64,000 bases of DNA from DASSQJ01 sp963773655 (GCA_963773655.1 CAVZBX010000005.1:124001-188000); one strand, 5' to 3'. Shown: positions 50,459 to 60,159, numbered from the stretch's first letter. The notes: generated by a model not told the origin, from the sequence alone. Made by a program: numbers and translations.

Positions 50459-51379
50459 ATGAGACGCCTCCTCCTCCTCGCCCTCGTCGGCCTCGGCGCC
50501 CAGCTCGTCGACGGCTCACTCGGGATGGCCTACGGGGTCACGTCGACGACGTTGCTCCTCGCGGTCGGCACCAATCCGGCCGCCGCGTCCGCGACCGTGC
50601 ACCTCGCCGAGATCGGGACGACCCTGGCGTCCGGCGCCTCCCACTGGCGGTTCGGCAACGTCGACTGGCGGGTCGTCCGTCGCATCGGCATCCCGGGAGC
50701 GGTGGGGGCCTTCGCGGGGGCGACGTTCCTCTCCAACCTCGACACCTCGGTCGCGGCACCCCTCATGTCGGTCATCCTGCTGGCGCTGGGTGCCTACGTC
50801 CTGGTCCGCTTCACCGTCCGCGGGCCGCGCCGGGACCGGCTCGGCCAGCCGCTGCGCCGCCGCTTCCTCGGTCCCCTCGGCCTCGTCGCCGGCTTCGTCG
50901 ACGCGACCGGTGGCGGAGGCTGGGGGCCCGTCGGCACTCCGGCGATCCTGGCGAGCGGACGCCTGGAGCCCCGGAAGGTCGTCGGCTCCGTCGACACGAG
51001 CGAGTTCCTCGTGTCGGCCGCTGCGAGCATCGGCTTCTTCCTCGCCCTGGGGTCCGCGGGCGTCGAGCTCGCCTGGGTGCTCGCCCTGCTCGCCGGCGGG
51101 CTGGTCGCCGCTCCGGTCGCGGCCTGGCTCGTCCGGCACGTTCCCCCGCGGGTCCTGGGGTCCGCCGTGGGCGGGGTCATCGTCCTCACGAACGGCCGCA
51201 CGATCCTGGCGTCCGACTGGGTCGACGCCTCCGACGGTTCCCGCGGGGTCGCGTACGCCGTCCTCGGTCTGGTCTGGTCCGGGGCGGTCGCCTGGTCGGT
51301 CCGGGCGCACCTCGCCGACCGGGCGCTCGAGGGCGAGGCCGCCCGGCTGCGGGAGGAGGCGCCGGCGGCGACGCCGTGA
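50459..51379 (+). CDS. TauE/SafE-family sulfite/organosulfonate exporter-like membrane protein
   Basis: The protein has 306 residues with about eight membrane helices. The two halves each carry the family signature: GLGAQLVDGSLGMAYGVTST near the start and LVAGFVDATGGGGWGPVGTPA in the middle. Relatives export sulfite, sulfonates or sulfoacetate. The start ATG at 50459 overlaps a GGATATCC palindrome and has only a weak ribosome-binding site. The gene is divergent from an Rrf2 regulator. Sulfur substrate is inferred from family and regulator. Confidence 0.83.
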   Translation: MRRLLLLALVGLGAQLVDGSLGMAYGVTSTTLLLAVGTNPAAASATVHLAEIGTTLASGASHWRFGNVDWRVVRRIGIPGAVGAFAGATFLSNLDTSVAAPLMSVILLALGAYVLVRFTVRGPRRDRLGQPLRRRFLGPLGLVAGFVDATGGGGWGPVGTPAILASGRLEPRKVVGSVDTSEFLVSAAASIGFFLALGSAGVELAWVLALLAGGLVAAPVAAWLVRHVPPRVLGSAVGGVIVLTNGRTILASDWVDASDGSRGVAYAVLGLVWSGAVAWSVRAHLADRALEGEAARLREEAPAATP

Positions 51380-51390
51380 GGCCATCGCCA

Positions 51391-52479
51391 CTAACCGACC
51401 AGGGCGCCGCCCAGCACGATGGCGCGCGGCGCGGTGAGGGTGCCGATGTCGGCCCGGGGATCCTGGGCGAGGACGAGCAGGTCGGCCTCGGCCCCCTCCT
51501 CCAGCGCCGTCCGGCCGAGCCAGGACCGCGCGGCCCAGGTGCCGGCGTCGAGTGCCTCGAGCGGGGTGAACCCGCACCGGGTGAGCCGCTCCACCTCCTG
51601 GGCGGCCAGGCCGTGGGCGAGGGACCCACCCGCGTCGGTGCCGACGTAGACCGGGATGCCGGCCTCGTGCGCGGTGCGGATGGTGTCGTACCGGCGGGCG
51701 TGCAGGTCGAGCATGTGCCGGTGGTACTCGGGGAACTTCTCGCGGGCGGGCTCGGCGATGGCCGGGAAGGTGTCGATGTTGACGAGCGTGGGGACGATCG
51801 CGATCCCCTGCTCCGCGAAGGTCGCGACGGTGTCGTCCTCGAGGCCGCAGGCGTGCTCGATGCAGTCGGTGCCGGCGGCGGCGAAGTCGCGCAGCGACTC
51901 CTCCCCGAAGCAGTGGGCGGTCACCCGGGCGCCCTCCTCGTGGGCGGCGGCGACGGCCTCGGCGAGCACGTCGCGGGGCCAGCACGGGGTGAGGTCGCCG
52001 ACCTCTCGGTCGATCCAGTCGCCGACGAGCTTGACCCAGCCGTCGCCGGCCCGGGCCTCGGTGCGCACCTGCTCGACGAGCTGCTCGGGCTCGACCTCCC
52101 ACGCGTAGTTGCGGATGTAGCGCCGGGTGCGGGCGATGTGCCGGCCGGCCCTGATGACCCGCGGCAGGTCCTCGCGGTCGTCGATCCACCGGGTGTCGGC
52201 CGGCGAGCCGGCGTCGCGGATCAGCAGCGTCCCGTCTCGCGGTCGGCGAGCGCCTGCTGCTCGGCCGTCCGTCGGTGGCACGGCCCCGTGCGGTCCCAGC
52301 CCGACGTGGCAGTGGGCGTCGACCAGGCCCGGGCACGCACCCACCCGTCGAGGGTGCGTGACGTCGTGGTCACCGGTCGGCCGGGTGTAGGTGACCCGGC
52401 CACCGACGACCCAGGCCTCGTCGCGCACCTCCTCGGGGCCGACGAGGACCGGACCGGTGAGGTGCAGCACCTGTGCCAT
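51391..52479 (-). CDS. Metal-dependent amidohydrolase
   Basis: The protein has 362 residues. Metal-ligand motifs are PGLVDAHCHVGLG (His-x-His), VKLVG near the usual lysine, VTAHCFGEES, CIEHACGLED and VGTDAGGSLAHGL (Asp). It should hydrolyse a C-N bond of an unknown amide, possibly as an imidazolone- or prolidase-like member. Between 52231 and 52275 the frame is shifted by two compensating indels: there the expected AEQQALADRETG lies in another frame. The protein should be read with that correction. The stop is 11 bases from the TauE-like stop. Confidence 0.8.
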   Translation of the reverse strand: MAQVLHLTGPVLVGPEEVRDEAWVVGGRVTYTRPTGDHDVTHPRRVGACPGLVDAHCHVGLGPHGAVPPTDGRAAGARRPRDGTLLIRDAGSPADTRWIDDREDLPRVIRAGRHIARTRRYIRNYAWEVEPEQLVEQVRTEARAGDGWVKLVGDWIDREVGDLTPCWPRDVLAEAVAAAHEEGARVTAHCFGEESLRDFAAAGTDCIEHACGLEDDTVATFAEQGIAIVPTLVNIDTFPAIAEPAREKFPEYHRHMLDLHARRYDTIRTAHEAGIPVYVGTDAGGSLAHGLAAQEVERLTRCGFTPLEALDAGTWAARSWLGRTALEEGAEADLLVLAQDPRADIGTLTAPRAIVLGGALVG

Positions 52480-52547
52480 GGTCCGACCCTAGCGACGACG
52501 ACACCCCGGTTCGTCGACCTGGCACGGCTTGCCAACCCGTGCCAGGT

Positions 52548-52577
52548 GGACATTTCCGGGGTAACCCCGAAATGTCG
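52548..52577. repeat. Dispersed palindromic element, copy 3
   Basis: GGACATTTCCGGGG, TAA and CCCCGAAATGTCG; the left arm has two changes relative to copy 1. An ancillary 10-bp stem lies just before it, CCTGGCACGG (52518-52527) with CCGTGCCAGG (52538-52547). It stands 15 bases from the hydrolase stop at 52592. Confidence 0.8.
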
Positions 52578-52591
52578 CGGCCGGGGCGGGC

Positions 52592-53416
52592 TCAGGAGGT
52601 CGAGCGCAGGACGCGGCGGAGGGTCTCGACCACGACCTCCGGGGCGTCGGTGTGCACCCAGTGGCTGGCGCCCTTGACGGTGACGAGCCGGGCACGCGGG
52701 AACAGCTCCCGCATCGCGTCGGTGTCCTCGTCGCGCACGTAGCCCGAGTGCTCCCCCGCCAGCCACACGACCGGCCCCTCCCAGCTCCGCCCGAGGTCGG
52801 GGAAGTCGGCGATCCGCGAGTCCTGTCCGCGCTCCGCATCGGCGGCGAAGAGGTCGAGGTTGGCCCGCCACGACCAGGTGGTGCCGTGCCGGCGCAGGTT
52901 CTGGAGGAGGAAGCCACGGATGCCCGGGTCCGGCTCCACCTCGGCGAAGCGCTCCTCGGCGTCAGCGCGGCCGGTGAGCTCGCCGAGGGGCAGCGCCCGC
53001 ATCGCGGCGATGTAGTGCTGGAACCGGTCGAGGTCGCCGTAGTCCTTGGGGGCGATGTCGACGACGACGAGGTAGCCGACCACCTCGGGGTGGAGCAGCG
53101 TGGTCACCATGGCGGTCTTGCCGCCCAGCGAGTGACCGACGAGCACCCACTGCTCACCGGGCGCCTCGGCGGCGAGGGTCGACGCCACGAGCCCGGCGTA
53201 GGTCTCGTACGAGAACTCCTCGGTCCACGGCGACCGCCCGTGGTCGGGGAGGTCGACGAGGAGGCAGTGCGCCCCGGTGCCGTCGGGCCCGGCGAGCGCC
53301 TTGGCCACCTGGGTCCAGTTGCGGCCCTGCCCGAACAGCCCGTGGAGGAAGGCCACCCGGGGCCCCTCGTGCCCCACGGCCAGGGTGTTGAGCGCGCCGC
53401 CGTCCGCCGCGCTCAC
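52592..53416 (-). CDS. Alpha/beta-hydrolase (YbfF-like esterase)
   Basis: The protein has 274 residues, GTG start. It has the oxyanion loop FLHGLFGQGRNW, the nucleophile elbow VGHSLGGKTAM, a late acid and the catalytic histidine in ASHWVHTDAP. VDLPDHGRSPW is typical of the esterase branch that includes YbfF. Substrate unknown. The methyltransferase gene is divergent. Copy 3 of the repeat follows the stop. Confidence 0.84.
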   Translation of the reverse strand: MSAADGGALNTLAVGHEGPRVAFLHGLFGQGRNWTQVAKALAGPDGTGAHCLLVDLPDHGRSPWTEEFSYETYAGLVASTLAAEAPGEQWVLVGHSLGGKTAMVTTLLHPEVVGYLVVVDIAPKDYGDLDRFQHYIAAMRALPLGELTGRADAEERFAEVEPDPGIRGFLLQNLRRHGTTWSWRANLDLFAADAERGQDSRIADFPDLGRSWEGPVVWLAGEHSGYVRDEDTDAMRELFPRARLVTVKGASHWVHTDAPEVVVETLRRVLRSTS

Positions 53417-53536
53417 GTCGACGGTCCTCGGTGCGTCATGCCGTGAACGCTATGCGATGCCGTCGCCGGCGAGGACGGGGGTGTGACACCCTCGGCCGGT
53501 CCGCCCCGACCGGGGCCCACGAGAGAACGGCGAGCC

Positions 53537-54238
53537 GTGCAGCAGCCCGACCACTACGACGGCTTCGCCGAGAGCTACGCGGCGGAGAACGAGTCCGGCC
53601 TCTTCAACGCCTACTACGCGCGGCCGGCGATGATCCGGCTGGCTGGGGACGTCACGGGTCGCCGGGTGCTGGACGCCGGGTGCGGGTCCGGCCCGCTGGC
53701 GGCAGCACTGCAGGGCGCGGGAGCGGAGATGACGGGCTTCGACGCCAGCCCGGAGATGCTGCGGCTGGCGCGTCGGCGGCTCGGCGAGGATGCGGATCTG
53801 CACGTCGCCGACCTGGCCCGACCGCTGCCGTTCGCGGATGACGAGTTCGACGACGTCGTCGTGTCGCTGGTGCTGCACTACCTGGAGGACTGGGGCGGGC
53901 CGCTCGCGGAGCTGCACCGGGTCCTGACGCCGGGTGGACGCCTGCTCCTGGCGGTCAACCACCCCCTCGTCTTCGAGGTGACGCGCCCGGAGGGCGACTA
54001 CTTCGCGGTGACGCCGTACACGGACGACCACGAGTTCGACGGCCGGCCGGTGGAGCTCACCTACTGGCACCGGCCGCTCCACGCGATGACCGACGCGTTC
54101 ACCGAGGCCGGCTTCGGCATCGAGGTCATCAGCGAGCCGCCGTTCTCGCCCGACACCCCGCCCGAGCTCCTGCCGCCCGGGCTGGGCGATCGTCAGGCGT
54201 TCCTCTGCTTCATCTTCTTCGCGCTCCGGGCCCGCTGA
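53537..54238 (+). CDS. Class I SAM-dependent methyltransferase
   Basis: The protein has 233 residues. SAM motif I is VLDAGCGSGPLAAAL, motif II DLHVADLARPLPF and motif III LTPGGRLLLAVNHP. It is of the Methyltransf_11/UbiE-like type; the acceptor is unknown. GTG 53537 starts just before the fold; a longer frame from 53483 is possible but its first 18 residues look non-coding. The Ffh gene converges after 40 bases. Confidence 0.83.
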   Translation: MQQPDHYDGFAESYAAENESGLFNAYYARPAMIRLAGDVTGRRVLDAGCGSGPLAAALQGAGAEMTGFDASPEMLRLARRRLGEDADLHVADLARPLPFADDEFDDVVVSLVLHYLEDWGGPLAELHRVLTPGGRLLLAVNHPLVFEVTRPEGDYFAVTPYTDDHEFDGRPVELTYWHRPLHAMTDAFTEAGFGIEVISEPPFSPDTPPELLPPGLGDRQAFLCFIFFALRAR

Positions 54239-54278
54239 GCCGAGCGGTCCGGGCACGGGTGTCCGGCCCGCGTCGGGA

Positions 54279-55880
54279 TCAGCTGCCGAGGAACTTCTCG
54301 AAGCCCTTGGGCAGCTGCGAGGCGTCGAGCTGGGAGAGGTCCGCCTCGCCCGCGGCGGGCGCGCCGAAGGACGACCCGGCCGGACGGGCGGTGGCGCGCT
54401 CCTGAGCGGCCCGCTCCTCCGCGGCACGCCTGGCCGGGTTGCCCGACTTCGACTTCTTGCGACGCTGCGGCTGCTGCTTCCCGCCGCGCTTGCCCGGGCC
54501 CGGGCCCATGCCCGGCATCCCGGGGATGCCGCCGCCCTTGGCGAGCTGCTTCATCATCTTCTGGGCCTCGCCGAAGCGCTCGAGCAGCTGGTTGACCTCC
54601 GAGGTCGTCGTGCCCGACCCCTTGGCGATGCGTGAGCGGCGCGAGCCGTTGATCTGCTTGGGGTGGTTGCGCTCGAACGGCGTCATGGAGTGGACCATCG
54701 CCTCGACGCGGACGAACTCGCGCTCGTCGAAGGCGTCGAGCTGGGCCCGCATCTGGTTCATCCCCGGCATCATCCCGAGCAGCTGCTTGAGCGAGCCCAT
54801 CTTCTTGATGGCGGCCATCTGCTGGAGGAAGTCGTCGAAGGTGAAGTCCTCGGCGGCGAGGAACTTGCGCTCCATCTCCGCCGCCTGGACCCGGTCGAAC
54901 GCCCGCTCGGCCTGCTCGATGAGGGTGAGGACGTCACCCATGTCGAGGATGCGCGAGGCCATCCGGTCGGGGTGGAAGACCTCGAAGTCCTTCACCGTCT
55001 CGCCGGTGGACGCGAACATGATCGGCCGGCCGGTCACCGAGGCCACCGACAGGGCCGCGCCGCCGCGGGCGTCGCCGTCGAGCTTGGACAGGACGACACC
55101 GGTGAAGTCGACGCCGTCGAGGAAGGCCTCCGCGGTCTCGACCGCCGCCTGGCCGATCATCGCGTCGATGACGAAGAGCACCTCGTCGGGCTGGACGGCG
55201 GTGCGGATGTCGGCGGCCTGCTGCATGAGGTCGGCGTCGACGGCGAGCCGGCCGGCGGTGTCGACGATGACGACGTCGTGCTGCCGCGCCCTGGCCTCGG
55301 CGAGCCCGGCCCGCGACACGGCGACGGGGTCGCCGAACGAGCGGGTCCCCTCCACCCCACCGGAGACGGCGTCGTGGCCGCCGATGTTGCCGCGCTCGGG
55401 CGCGAACACCGGGACACCGGCGCGCTCCCCCACCACCTCGAGCTGGGTGACCGCGTTGGGCCGCTGCAGGTCCGCCGCCACGAGGAGGGGGGTGTGGCCC
55501 TGCTGCTTCAGCCAGTACCCCAGCTTGCCGGCGAGGGTGGTCTTGCCCGAGCCCTGGAGGCCGGCGAGCATGATGACGGTGGGTGGCTGCTTGGCGAAGC
55601 GGAGGCCGCGGGTCTCGCCGCCGAGGATGCCGACGAGCTCGTCGTTGACGATCTTGACGACCTGCTGCGCGGGGTTGAGCGCCTCACTGACCTCGGCGCC
55701 CAGCGCTCGCTCGCGGACGTTGTGCGTGAAGGCCTTGACCACCGGCAGCGCGACGTCGGCGTCGAGCAGCGCCATCCGGATGTCGCGGACGGTCCTGTTG
55801 ACGTCGGTCTCGGAGAGACGACCCTTGGTCCGGAGGTTCTTGAAGGTCTCGCTCAGGCGGTCGGAGAGGCTCGTGAACAC
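54279..55880 (-). CDS. ffh: Signal recognition particle protein Ffh
   Basis: The protein has 533 residues. The N domain (LSDRLSETFKNLRTKGRLSE) precedes the GTPase with G1 GLQGSGKTTL (near 107), VDTAGRLAVDADLM and TKLDGDARGGAAL. The M domain has the methionine-rich groove LKQLLGMMPGMNQMRAQL and SRRSRIAKGSGTT for 4.5S RNA. A Gly/Arg/Lys tail of about 90 residues follows. It targets membrane proteins with FtsY. GTG start. glnD lies upstream. Confidence 0.96.
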   Translation of the reverse strand: MFTSLSDRLSETFKNLRTKGRLSETDVNRTVRDIRMALLDADVALPVVKAFTHNVRERALGAEVSEALNPAQQVVKIVNDELVGILGGETRGLRFAKQPPTVIMLAGLQGSGKTTLAGKLGYWLKQQGHTPLLVAADLQRPNAVTQLEVVGERAGVPVFAPERGNIGGHDAVSGGVEGTRSFGDPVAVSRAGLAEARARQHDVVIVDTAGRLAVDADLMQQAADIRTAVQPDEVLFVIDAMIGQAAVETAEAFLDGVDFTGVVLSKLDGDARGGAALSVASVTGRPIMFASTGETVKDFEVFHPDRMASRILDMGDVLTLIEQAERAFDRVQAAEMERKFLAAEDFTFDDFLQQMAAIKKMGSLKQLLGMMPGMNQMRAQLDAFDEREFVRVEAMVHSMTPFERNHPKQINGSRRSRIAKGSGTTTSEVNQLLERFGEAQKMMKQLAKGGGIPGMPGMGPGPGKRGGKQQPQRRKKSKSGNPARRAAEERAAQERATARPAGSSFGAPAAGEADLSQLDASQLPKGFEKFLGS

Positions 55881-55948
55881 CGCACAAGGCTAACGGCTGG
55901 CCACCGGCCTCCCGACCGCGCCACCGCGCACGGGGGGTCGCCTCCGGC

Positions 55949-58350
55949 TCAGGCGGTGGGAAGGCCGTCGCAGGTGTCGATGACGAGGCTGACCGCCTGC
56001 GCGACCCGGGCGGGCGGGAGCGGCAGCCCGTCGGAGCCGGTGAGGTAGAAGGTGTCCAGGGTCTGCCCCGCGTAGGTGGCGATGTGCGCCGAGCGCACCG
56101 AGACCCCGGCCCCGGCGAGGACGGCACCGAGCTCGTGGAGCAACCCCGGCCGGTCCTGGGCCCGCACCTCGATGACCGTGGCCTCCGTGCTGGCCCCCGG
56201 CACCACGAGGGCACGCGCCTGGCCGGGCGCCCCGATCCCGGACCGCCCCGAGGGGCGCGGCAGGTGGGCGCGGCGGCGGTCGAGGGTCTGCAGCGGGCCC
56301 CGGTCACCGCGGGCGAGGCGGGCCAGGCCGCGCACGATCCGGTCCGGGTCGGGCACCGCCCCGGACGGGGACTCCACGTGCCACTCGTCGACGGCGACAC
56401 CCTCGACCGTCCGAGGATGGCGGTGCGCACCGTGTGCCCCTCGGCCGCGAGCAGCCCCGCGGTGTCGGCGAACAGCCCGACTCGGTCGACGTCGGTGATG
56501 TCGAGGCGGTGGGAACCCCCACCGGAGACCACCCTGACGTGGGGCTCGCCGGCCCGCACGGCCTCGAGCACGGCGGGGTCCAGCGGCACCGGACGCGAGC
56601 CGCTCACGGCCACCGCCGCGCCGGGGGCCGGCGCCGGGGCGTCGAGGCGCGCCCGGACGGCCGCGGCCAGCTGGTCGAGCAGCGTGGAGCGCCAGTCGGT
56701 CCACGCCAGCGGCCCGGCGGCGGAGGCGTCCGCCTCGGTGAGCGCGAGCAGGATCTCGAAGACCTCACGGTCGCCCCCGACGGCGGCGACGGCGGCGTCG
56801 ACGGTGGCCGGGTCCTGGTGGTCGCGGCGGGTCGCGAGCTCGATGAGGGTCAGGTGCTCGCGGACGAGCGTGACGAGCACCTCGACGTCGCGCGGCGGGA
56901 AGCCCCAGCGCTGCGCGACGGTGCGCGTGAGGTCGGCGCCGGTCACCGAGTGGTCCCGCGCGCCCCGCACCTTCCCGATGTCGTGGAGCAGCGCGGCGAC
57001 GAGGAGCAGGTCCGGGCGGGACGTCCGTCGCACCAGCCCGGCCGCGCGCACGACGGTCTCGACGAGGTGGCGGTCCACGGTGTGGCGGTGGACCGCACTG
57101 CGTTGGGGTCGCGACCGGACGGCTGCCCACTCGGGCAGCCACCACTCGACGATGCCGACCTGGTCCAGGCCCTCCCACACGCCGACCAGCCCCGGCCCGG
57201 CCGCCAGGAGGTCGCCGAGCAGGTCACGGCCCGCCGCGGGCCACGGGTCCGGGTACGCGGGTGCGGTGCCGGCGAGGTTGTCGAGGGTCGCCGGGGCGAG
57301 GGGCAGCCCGGCCCGGGCCGCGACGACGCCGGCGCGCAGCGGCATCCCGGGGTCGCTCTCGGCGAGTCGGGCCGAGCCGAGCACGACCTCGCCGTCGCTG
57401 GCGAACAGGCCGTGGCCGAGCGGGGTCATCCGCGGCCGGCGGGGCCCGACCCGCAGGGTGCGGGCGCGCTGGGCCTGGCCCGCGCGGCGCAGGGTGCCGT
57501 CGAGGGCGTAGCCGATGAGGCGGCCGGCACCGCGAGACCGCGGTGAGCAGGTCGTCGGCGTCGTCGTACCCGAGCAGCGCGGCGACGGCGTCGTGGTCGT
57601 CGCGGCCGAGCCGGTCGCGGCCGCGGCCGGTGACGACGTGGACGGCGTCGCGGACGTCGAGCAGCAGCTCGTGGGCGCGGTCGACCCCGCCGTGCGGACG
57701 GTCGGCGAGCCAGGCCTCGGCGAGCGCGCGCAGCACGGTCATGTCGCGCAGGCCCCCGTGCGACTCCTTGAGCTCGGGCTCGATGCGACTGGGCGAGGTC
57801 CCCCTGGCGCTGGTGCCGGGCCGCCACGGCCTCCACGAGCTGCGGCAGGCGCTTGCGGGCGTTGCCGCGCCAGTCGTGCGAGACGGTGGACCGCGCGGCG
57901 GCGACGAGCTCGGCGTCGCCGGCGAGCGGCGCGAGGTCGAGCAGGCCGACGGCCGCGGTGAGGTCGGCGGCGGCGACCTGCCGGCACTGGGCGACGGTGC
58001 GGACGCTGTGGTCCAGGCGCACCCCGGCGTCCCAGATGGGGTACCAGACCCGGTCGGCCAGCGCGGTGAGCTCCTTGGCCGGGAGGGCGCGCTCGGAGTG
58101 GAGGAGCACGAGGTCGTAGTCGCTGAGCGGGCCGGCGTCGCGCGCGGCCCAGGCTGCCCACGGCCGCCAGGGCCACGCCCTCGACGCGGGAGCCACCGGT
58201 CGCGGACCGCCACACCTCGGCGAGCCACTCGCGGTTGAACGCGGACAGGGCGGCCCGGCGCGACCGGCCGGCACCCGCGACGTGGAAGTCACGGGTGCCG
58301 GCCAGGTCGAGCCTCCTGGAGCCGATGCCGCTCGAGGAGGAGGTGGTCAT
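55949..58350 (-). pseudogene. glnD: GlnD uridylyltransferase, broken by four frameshifts in this sequence
   Basis: Pieced together over four frames the product is about 800 residues, full GlnD length. ATG 58350 opens the nucleotidyltransferase domain, whose GSLGR and GPLSDYDLVLLHSE halves are split near 58139-58147. ELKESHGGLRDMTVLRA begins after a second break near 57782-57792. A third break is near 57522-57531, before the HD motif LLLVAALLHDIGKVRGARDH. The last is near 56410-56414, before the ACT domains (RPGLLHELGAVLAGAGVS). All domains are conserved, so sequence error is far more likely than decay. It modifies the P-II protein encoded next to it. Confidence 0.85.
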
Positions 58351-58354
58351 CGGC

Positions 58355-58693
58355 TCAGATCGCCTCGACCCCACGCTCCCCGGTGCGGACCCGGGCGACC
58401 TCCTCGACGGGGACCACCCAGACCTTGCCGTCACCGATCCGGCCCGTCTGCGCCGCCTTGACGATGACGTCGACGACCGAGGAGGCATCCATGTCGTCGA
58501 CGAGCACCTCCAGGCGGGTCTTCGGGACGAAGTCCACGGTGTACTCGGCGCCGCGGTAGACCTCGCTGTGCCCGCGCTGGCGGCCGTAGCCCTGGGCCTC
58601 GCTGATGGTCATGCCCTGGAGGCCGAAGGCCTCGAGGGCCTCCTTCACCTCGTCGAGCTGGTGCGGCTTGATGATGGCGGTGACGAGCTTCAT
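58355..58693 (-). CDS. glnB: Nitrogen regulatory protein P-II
   Basis: The protein has 112 residues. It senses ATP/ADP and 2-oxoglutarate and controls AmtB. The T-loop has Tyr51 in YRGAEYTVDFVPKTR, the site modified in actinobacteria (adenylylated in Streptomyces), and the C-terminal signature KIG..KVWV is seen as TGRIGDGKVWVVPVEE. Its ATG overlaps the amtB stop (TGATG). Could be named glnK by context. Confidence 0.96.
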   Translation of the reverse strand: MKLVTAIIKPHQLDEVKEALEAFGLQGMTISEAQGYGRQRGHSEVYRGAEYTVDFVPKTRLEVLVDDMDASSVVDVIVKAAQTGRIGDGKVWVVPVEEVARVRTGERGVEAI

Positions 58694-60097
58694 CACTTGG
58701 CTCCTTCGAGGTCGAGGGACTCGGCGGCGGCGTGGCGGGCCTCGCTGACGGAGGCGCCACCCATCCGGGCGCCACGAGGGGTGAGCTCGTAGGCGGACTC
58801 GGCGTGCTCGGTCTGGTCGATGCCGGCGACCTCGACGTCCTCGGGGATCCGCCAGCCCATCGTCGCCTTGAGGGCCAGGGCGATGACGAGGGTGACGACG
58901 CCGGAGACCGTGACCGCGGCGAGCGCGACGAGGATCTGGACGACGGTCTGGTCCACCCCGCCACCGTAGAAGAGGCCACCCGACGTGGCGAGCAGGCCGG
59001 CGCCGATCGTGCCCCACAGGCCGGCGACGAGGTGCACGCCGACGACGTCGAGGCTGTCGTCGTAGCCGAGCCGGTACTTGAGGCCGACGGCCAGGGCGGC
59101 GAGCGCACCGGCGACGGCGCCGAGGGCGATCGACCCGAGCGGGCTCAGCGCACCGCACGCCGGGGTGATCGCGACCAGTCCGGCGACGACGCCGGAGGCG
59201 GCACCCACGGAGGTGGCGTGACCGTCGCGGAACTTCTCCACGACCAGCCAGCCGAGCATCGCCGGCGCAGGTGGCCACCGTCGTGTTGACCCAGACCAGG
59301 GCCGCGGTCCCGTCGGCGGCGAGCTCGGAGCCCGCGTTGAAGCCGAACCAGCCGAACCAGAGCAGGCCGGCGCCGATCATGACGAGCGGCACGTTGTGCG
59401 GCCGCATCGCGACCTTGCCGAAGCCGACCCGCTTGCCGACGACGAGGGCGAGGACGAGGGCCGCCATACCGGCGTTGATGTGGACGACGGTGCCGCCGGC
59501 GAAGTCGATCGGGGCGACGTTGGCCGCCCCGTCGGTGGAGCCGTACACCAGCGAGGAGAGGCTGGTCTCGGCGCCGGAGAGCAGGCCGCCACCCCACACC
59601 ATGTGGGCGATCGGGAAGTAGGCCAGGGTGACCCAGACCGGGACGAACACCATCCACGTCGAGAACTTGACGCGGTCGGCGACGGCACCGCTGATGAGGG
59701 CGGCGGTGATGACCGCGAAGGTCAGCTGGAACCCGACGAAGGCCAGCTCCGGGATGTTGCCGTAGCCCTCGTAGCCGAACGGGTTGACGACGCTGTCGGC
59801 GACGCCGCTCAGACCGAAGAGCTGGAACGGGTTGGCGATGACGCCACCGATGTCCTCGGTGCCGAAGGACATCGAGTAGCCCCACAGGACGTAGACGATG
59901 CCGACGACGCCCATGGCGCCGAACGACATCATCATCATGTTGAGGATGGACTTGCTCCGGGTCAGGCCGCCGTAGAACAGGGCCAGCCCCGGAGTCGTCA
60001 TCAGGAGGACGAGGGACGCGCAGACGATGAGGAACGTGGTGGCTGCGTAGTCGATGCCACCCGCCTCTTCTGCGAGGGGGATCAGTGCTGTGCTCAT
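58693..60097 (-). pseudogene. amtB: Ammonium transporter AmtB, one frameshift in this sequence
   Basis: The corrected protein has about 467 residues and eleven membrane helices. The first frame runs from ATG 60097 through LALFYGGLTRSKSILNMMMM, the FQLTFAVITAALISGAVADR helix and HINAGMAALV to WVNTTVATCA. Near 59262-59268 one extra base shifts the frame, and MLGWLVVEKFRDG, ITPACGALSPLGSIA and HLVAGLWGTIGAGLL continue to 58693. The conserved pore residues and the C-terminal tail are intact. It brings in ammonium under control of GlnB. A GlnR-type box lies upstream. Confidence 0.88.
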
Positions 60098-60121
60098 GAC
60101 GCACTACCGTGGCGGCGCCGG

Positions 60122-60159
60122 GTTTCACGATCCGTGTCGATACGTTTCGGTGGTGTTGC
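60122..60159 (-). promoter_or_regulatory. GlnR-type box upstream of amtB-glnB-glnD
   Basis: On the minus strand the order is GCAAC-n6-GAAAC-n6-ACACG-n6-GAAAC, with exact six-base spacers. It lies 25-62 bases upstream of the amtB start. GlnR of Streptomyces is known to bind GTnAC-n6-GAAAC-n6-GTnAC-n6-GAAAC in front of amtB-glnK-glnD. Both GAAAC half-sites are perfect; the two a-sites are degenerate. Confidence 0.6.
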
